Made by a program: the position numbers and the translations under genes
In this document: positions 60,706-64,000 of the stretch, one piece after another
Layout of the letters: the number at the start of each line of letters is the position of its first letter
How positions within the stretch are numbered: the first letter of the stretch is position 1
Assembly (NCBI RefSeq): GCF_000336755.1
Contig: NZ_AOLK01000011.1
Location: 327,440-391,439, forward strand
Direction: 5' to 3'
DNA from: Haloferax elongans ATCC BAA-1513
Lineage (GTDB): Archaea; Halobacteriota; Halobacteria; Halobacteriales; Haloferacaceae
DNA: 64,000 bases
The notes under the pieces: generated by a model
What the model was told of the DNA's origin: nothing
What the model saw: the letters and a program-made list of their open reading frames with translations, nothing else
Database searches by the model: none

Positions 60706-61374
60706 ATGCGAATCGCACTCCTCGGTGGGACCGGCGATATCGGCGAAGGACTCGCCCTACGCTGGGCCTTCCACACCGACCACGAGGTCATCATCGGGTC
60801 TCGCGACCCCGAGAAAGCCCGCGCGAAGGCCGACGAGTACGAGACGGAACTCTCCAGTCGCGGCCGCGACGTGAAGGTAAACGGCTTCACCAACGAGATG
60901 GCCGCCGACCGAGCCTCGGTCGTCGTCCTCGCGGTGCCGCCGTACCACGTCTCTGACACCGTCGAAGCCGTCTCTGACTCGCTGTCCGAAGGTGACGTGC
61001 TCGTCACGCCCGCGGCGGGAATCAAACGCGACGACGACGGCTTCCACTACCACCCGCCGAAAGCGGGTAGTGTGACCGCGCTCGTCGCCGACGCGGCACC
61101 CGACGACATCCCGGTCGTCGGCGCGTTCCACAACCTCTCGGCCGGTCGCCTCGCCGACCTCGACGCCGACCTCGGCATCGACACGCTCCTCGTCGCCGAC
61201 GACCCCGACGCGAAGGAGACGGTCCGACTCCTCGCAGACGGTATCGACGGACTCCGCCCCCTCGACGCCGGTGGCCTCGCCAATGCCAGCGAAATCGAGG
61301 CGCTGACGCCGCTTCTCATCAACGTCGCACAGAACAACGAGGGGATGCACGACCTCGGAATCGAATTCAAGTAA
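60706..61374 (+). CDS. npdG: NADPH-dependent F420 reductase, 222 aa
   Basis: The dinucleotide motif LLGGTGDIGEGLALRW (residues of about 4-19) and the following SRDPEKARAKADEYE helix are typical of the Fno family. The segment VVLAVPPYHV and GAFHNLSAGRL are conserved. The enzyme moves hydride between F420 and NADP. F420 is used widely in haloarchaea. The gene ends 10 bases before the convergent hisE stop. Confidence 0.9.
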   Translation: MRIALLGGTGDIGEGLALRWAFHTDHEVIIGSRDPEKARAKADEYETELSSRGRDVKVNGFTNEMAADRASVVVLAVPPYHVSDTVEAVSDSLSEGDVLVTPAAGIKRDDDGFHYHPPKAGSVTALVADAAPDDIPVVGAFHNLSAGRLADLDADLGIDTLLVADDPDAKETVRLLADGIDGLRPLDAGGLANASEIEALTPLLINVAQNNEGMHDLGIEFK

Positions 61375-61384
61375 CGAGCGGCAC

Positions 61385-61687
61385 TCAGAACCGCTTTTTC
61401 AACTCTTCTCGAAGGTCGTCGAGCGACGCGTCGTGCATCGCCAATACGACTAGCAGGTGATAGACGAGGTCGGCGCTCTCGTAGAGCAGTTCCTCGCGGT
61501 CGTCGTCCTTGGCCGCGAGAATGGTTTCTGTCACCTCTTCGCCCAGCTTTTCGAGCACGTAGTTTTTGCCCTTCTCGTGGGTGAACAGCGTCGTCGTGTA
61601 GGAGTCCTCGGGCAACTCGGCCTTCCGCGACTCGATAGTCGCGACGAGTTCGTCGAGAACCTCGTCTGTCGGAGTGTCCGCGTCCAT
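61385..61687 (-). CDS. hisE: Phosphoribosyl-ATP diphosphatase, 100 aa
   Basis: The MazG-like fold shows EDSYTTTLFTHEKGKNYVLEK, then GEEVTETILAAKDDDREELLYESADLVYHLLV, with the acidic metal-binding EExxE and ESxD motifs. It removes pyrophosphate from phosphoribosyl-ATP, the second step of histidine synthesis. The start is ATG 61687 (MDADTPTDEV). It is the only histidine gene seen here, which is usual in haloarchaea, where the pathway is scattered. Confidence 0.93.
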   Translation of the reverse strand: MDADTPTDEVLDELVATIESRKAELPEDSYTTTLFTHEKGKNYVLEKLGEEVTETILAAKDDDREELLYESADLVYHLLVVLAMHDASLDDLREELKKRF

Positions 61688-61759
61688 GGTCCGAAACAGG
61701 CGTGGGCGGAAAAAGACTCTCTGGTTCCGGCGGAGACGGTGTGTGGTCGGCGCTGATAC

Positions 61760-62362
61760 TTACGCTTCGACTTCGAGTTCGTCGAAGAACGCGAGGTCGT
61801 GAATGCGACTGTCGGCGGTCAGTTCGGGGTGGAATGACGTTCCAACCACGGGACCGTCGCGGACTGCCACGGGGTTGCCGTCCCACTCGGCGAGCACTTC
61901 CACGTCGTCACCGACCTCGTCGATGAGGGGCGCGCGGATGAAGACCGCGGGGAACGGAGAGTCGAGGCCCGCCACGTCGAGGGGGGCTTCGAAGCTGTCG
62001 ACCTGTCGGCCGAAGGCGTTGCGGTCGACGGTCACGTCGAGGAGGTCGAGTGGCTGGACGCGGTCGTCTTTCGCGTCGCGCGAGGAGACGATGAGGCCCG
62101 CACAGGTTGCGAGGACGGGCTTTCCGGCCGCGACGTGGTCGATAATCTCTTCGTCGATGCCTTCGCGGTCGAGGAGACGCGAGATGGTTGTCGACTCGCC
62201 ACCCGGCAGCAACAGCACGTCGCAGTCGGGGACGAGGCCCGCGCTTCGAATCTCGACGATGTCTGCCTCGACGCCGTGGGCGTCCGCTGCCCGTTCGATA
62301 GCGTCGGCGTGCTCGGAGACGTCACCCTGGACGGCGACGACACCGGCGCGTAGCGTACTCAT
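61760..62362 (-). CDS. pdxT: Pyridoxal 5'-phosphate synthase glutaminase subunit, 200 aa
   Basis: LLPGGESTTISRL, the nucleophile Cys in VLATCAGLI and the late His-Pro-Glu in SFHPELT form the glutaminase triad. The enzyme feeds ammonia to PdxS, which is not in this window. ATG 62362 (MSTLRAGVVAVQGDV) is chosen as family-like; the extra upstream residues are Ser/Arg-rich. Confidence 0.93.
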   Translation of the reverse strand: MSTLRAGVVAVQGDVSEHADAIERAADAHGVEADIVEIRSAGLVPDCDVLLLPGGESTTISRLLDREGIDEEIIDHVAAGKPVLATCAGLIVSSRDAKDDRVQPLDLLDVTVDRNAFGRQVDSFEAPLDVAGLDSPFPAVFIRAPLIDEVGDDVEVLAEWDGNPVAVRDGPVVGTSFHPELTADSRIHDLAFFDELEVEA

Positions 62363-62416
62363 GGTCGAAACTGCGGAACGGGAGGACAAAAAGCGTCCGT
62401 TCGTCGGCGCTTCGCG

Positions 62417-62581
62417 TTAGAACGCGAGTGCGTTCAGCACCAGGATGCCGATGCCGAACAGCACGCCCGATGCGACGATTGTCTTCGGGTCGACTCGAAT
62501 CGCGTTGCGGTCCTCGGCGTCGAAATAGCGGACGAGACCCGCACTCGACATCAGGCCGCCAGAGTTCTGGCCCTTGCTCAT
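62417..62581 (-). CDS. secG: Preprotein translocase Sec61-beta homologue, 54 aa
   Basis: The sequence [20 protein letters not shown], then [19 protein letters not shown] and a final membrane segment, is the hallmark of archaeal Sec61-beta. It is the small, tail-anchored partner of SecY and SecE. ATG 62581 is clear. It lies 54 bases before the pdxT start in the same direction. Confidence 0.92.
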   Translation of the reverse strand: MSKGQNSGGLMSSAGLVRYFDAEDRNAIRVDPKTIVASGVLFGIGILVLNALAF

Positions 62582-62733
62582 GCTCTGTCGTCTGTTCGTC
62601 CACCGCCTAAACGTTTCGGCTCGCGGGCGCGACAGACCCAGCGAATCTGGCTCTCGGGCGTCCCTCGAAGCGGAACGTGCAACCCCATGAGTAATCCTTA
62701 TGCGCGGGGGCAAGCAAACTCCGCCGGGATACG

Positions 62734-63000
62734 ATGACTGTTCGACTCTTGGACTTTTACGCAGATTGGTGCGGCCCATGTAAGACGCAGGACCCGATTC
62801 TCGACGACCTCGAGGCCGATTACGAAGAGGTCTCCTTCGAGAAGGTTGACGTCGACGAGAAGCAAGACGTCGCGAACCAATATCAGGTACGCTCGCTGCC
62901 GACGCTCATCATCGAAAACGACGATGGTATCGTCGACCGATTCGTGGGCGTGACCCAGCGCGAAGATATCGAAGACGCGCTCAAGCAGGCTGGCGCGTAG
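62734..63000 (+). CDS. Thioredoxin-family protein, 88 aa
   Basis: [20 protein letters not shown] (residues 7-26) contains the CGPC active site; the cis-proline follows in [11 protein letters not shown]. It lacks the first strand-helix unit of classical thioredoxin, giving a short form common in archaea. It reduces disulfides in the cytoplasm. A TATA-like CCTTATGCG lies about 35 bases before the ATG, which would give a short leader. Confidence 0.88.
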   Translation: MTVRLLDFYADWCGPCKTQDPILDDLEADYEEVSFEKVDVDEKQDVANQYQVRSLPTLIIENDDGIVDRFVGVTQREDIEDALKQAGA

Positions 63001-63113
63001 GCCCGCACGTCGCCCGCGACTTCTCAGCAGTACTCACGACACCGCCAGTCCCGACTCCGTCGCTGGCGGGGCGTCTCGCAAGCGTTATACGACCGGCGTG
63101 GGGAATCGTAACC

Positions 63114-63260
63114 ATGGCTAGTGACGCTGCGACGGAACGGACGCTCGAAAAGCAGATTTGCATGCGATGTAACGCACGCAATCCCAAGCGCGCCAAGAAG
63201 TGCCGCAAGTGCGGCTACAAGCACCTTCGACCCAAGTCGAAGGAACGCCGCGCTGCGTAA
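63114..63260 (+). CDS. rpl40e: Ribosomal protein L40e, 48 aa
   Basis: [19 protein letters not shown] (16-34) is the double CxxC zinc ribbon, with a basic tail [12 protein letters not shown]. In eukaryotes this protein is made as a fusion with ubiquitin; here it stands alone. It binds the large subunit close to the elongation-factor site. ATG 63114 is preceded by a TATA-like TTATAC. Confidence 0.95.
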   Translation: MASDAATERTLEKQICMRCNARNPKRAKKCRKCGYKHLRPKSKERRAA

Positions 63261-63275
63261 GCGCCCCCGTTCTTC

Positions 63276-63650
63276 CTACGATTCTCGACGGTACAGCGTG
63301 ACCAACACGCCGATAAGCGCCAGCTGGATGATTTTGTCGACGACGCCACCGATGCCGAAGATATCGGGCCAGTTCAGGACGACGTAGAACACGACCTGTC
63401 CGGCGACGAAGGGTATTCCGAGCAGGATTGCTCGCGAGCGCAGTTGCTCGTCACCGCGGAGGACCGCGACGATACCACCCGCGAACCCAGCAGCGGCAGC
63501 GATAAACGCCAACCCAAGCGGGTCAGCGAGGTTCGACGCGAGTGCGCCAGCACCGAGCGCGAGGTGAATCAGTCCCGTGACGGCCGCGAGGGCGACGCCG
63601 ATGTAGTGCAGGCGCGTCACCTCGCCGCCGTCTGACGTTGTGGTCGCCAT
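63276..63650 (-). CDS. Four-span membrane protein, 124 aa
   Basis: Hydrophobic segments lie at about 15-37, 42-60, 72-92 and 102-118, separated by short loops such as RGDEQLRSR. ATG 63650 (MATTTSDGGE) is chosen and is adjacent to the stop of the upstream hydrolase, so the two are an operon. Conserved in haloarchaea (DUF7475-like, from memory). Function unknown. Confidence 0.75.
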   Translation of the reverse strand: MATTTSDGGEVTRLHYIGVALAAVTGLIHLALGAGALASNLADPLGLAFIAAAAGFAGGIVAVLRGDEQLRSRAILLGIPFVAGQVVFYVVLNWPDIFGIGGVVDKIIQLALIGVLVTLYRRES

Positions 63651-63651
63651 C

Positions 63652-64000
63652 TCAGGCCTCCGGGTATTTCGGCTGCCGGCGTTCAGCCCGTTCGAGGGCG
63701 CGTTCGATGACGTCGCGAACGGTGTCGCCACCGGTTCTACTCTCGAAGACGTCGCCGTGGCCAGCGTACATCGTCTCGACCGTCTCCGGGAGTCGGTCGA
63801 GAAGTGTCTGGAGACTCTCGATGAGGCGCTCCCGAGAACTCCCCGGTCGGTCGGTCTTGCCGAAGCTGCCGTCTTCGAACGCGGTGTCGTTGTACACGAC
63901 CACGTCGCCCGAGAAGAGCCGTTGCTCACTCACGAGCGAGACGTGGTCGTCGGTGTGGCCGGGCGTGTAGACGACCTCGAACGCCTCGTCGCCTATCTGT
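63652..64000 (-). CDS. Metallo-beta-lactamase-fold hydrolase, C-terminal part (runs off right edge)
   Basis: The visible frame reads leftward from the window edge, through VYTPGHTDDHVSLVSE (third metal His) and FSGDVVVYND (bridging Asp) to a TGA at 63652. A late His in YAGHGDVFESR completes the site. The N-terminal HxHxDH motif lies outside. The family includes glyoxalase II-like and quinone or phosphodiester hydrolases; the subfamily is unclear. Confidence 0.85.
   Translation of the reverse strand, partial: QIGDEAFEVVYTPGHTDDHVSLVSEQRLFSGDVVVYNDTAFEDGSFGKTDRPGSSRERLIESLQTLLDRLPETVETMYAGHGDVFESRTGGDTVRDVIERALERAERRQPKYPEA

Overview
The window is haloarchaeal chromosomal DNA and looks like Haloferax. 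The genes are GC-rich, the proteins very acidic, and small CPxCG zinc-finger proteins and leaderless-type promoters (TATA about 25-30 bases before the start codon) are common. The order sepF-uvrA, followed later by a small zinc-finger protein of the HVO_0416 type and an ABCE1/RLI gene, fits what I remember of the Haloferax volcanii HVO_0392 to HVO_043x interval. That species-level link is recall, not something I could check here.

Positions 1-7803 (perhaps to about 7914) are the right part of an integrated virus-like element whose left end lies outside the window. It has a leftward block of probable virion proteins (1-1446), a rightward block with small membrane, zinc-finger and packaging-type ATPase genes (1569-3247), a nuclease-like gene (3390-3842), two divergent ribbon-helix-helix regulators around an operator region (6189-6702), and a tyrosine integrase (6796-7803). 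Between the nuclease and the left-facing regulator sits a strikingly AT-rich 2.3-kb insert. It contains two similarly organised leftward modules, each a larger membrane protein followed by a 50-57-residue hydrophobic protein. The modules are separated by decayed copies of the 3' ends of the regulator and the nuclease. This arrangement reads as a stacked cargo slot and is the most novel part of the window.

Positions 8014-36994 are mostly conserved housekeeping DNA: a receiver/PAS/GAF sensor without a kinase domain, an RNB-family exoribonuclease, a PUA-domain protein, SepF, UvrA, an ABC exporter beside a large surface protein, a geranylgeranyl-reductase-like flavoprotein, a YgfZ-type protein, an SDR enzyme, a stress protein, an ROK glucokinase, a Tat/PGF-CTERM LVIVD-repeat protein, a NifU-domain protein, an RNase FAU-1 homologue and a PrsW-type membrane protease. 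Positions 37004-38560 are an IS200/IS605-type element without tnpA: a DUF2080-type small gene plus an apparently intact TnpB, with folded ends.

Positions 38570-64000 return to chromosomal genes: riboflavin synthase, a DUF502 membrane protein, an SLC13-type carrier, a degenerate M24 peptidase-fold protein, a UvrD-type helicase, carboxypeptidase M32, an M20 peptidase, a chemotaxis transducer, a PIN-ATPase-KH protein, ABCE1, VOC and YbhB-like proteins, RtcA, archaemetzincin, a HAD hydrolase, an F420 reductase, HisE, PdxT, the Sec61-beta homologue, thioredoxin, ribosomal protein L40e and a metallo-beta-lactamase-fold enzyme cut by the right edge. Two non-coding features stand out: a 27-copy heptanucleotide repeat filling a convergent intergenic gap (40053-40241), and a 27-base element shared by two unlinked promoters (13120-13146 and 25801-25827). 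Small genes recovered by hand include 4022-4174, 5186-5359, 6716-6799, 37163-37309, 63114-63260 and a frameshifted one at 47510-47738. No rRNA, tRNA or CRISPR array was found.
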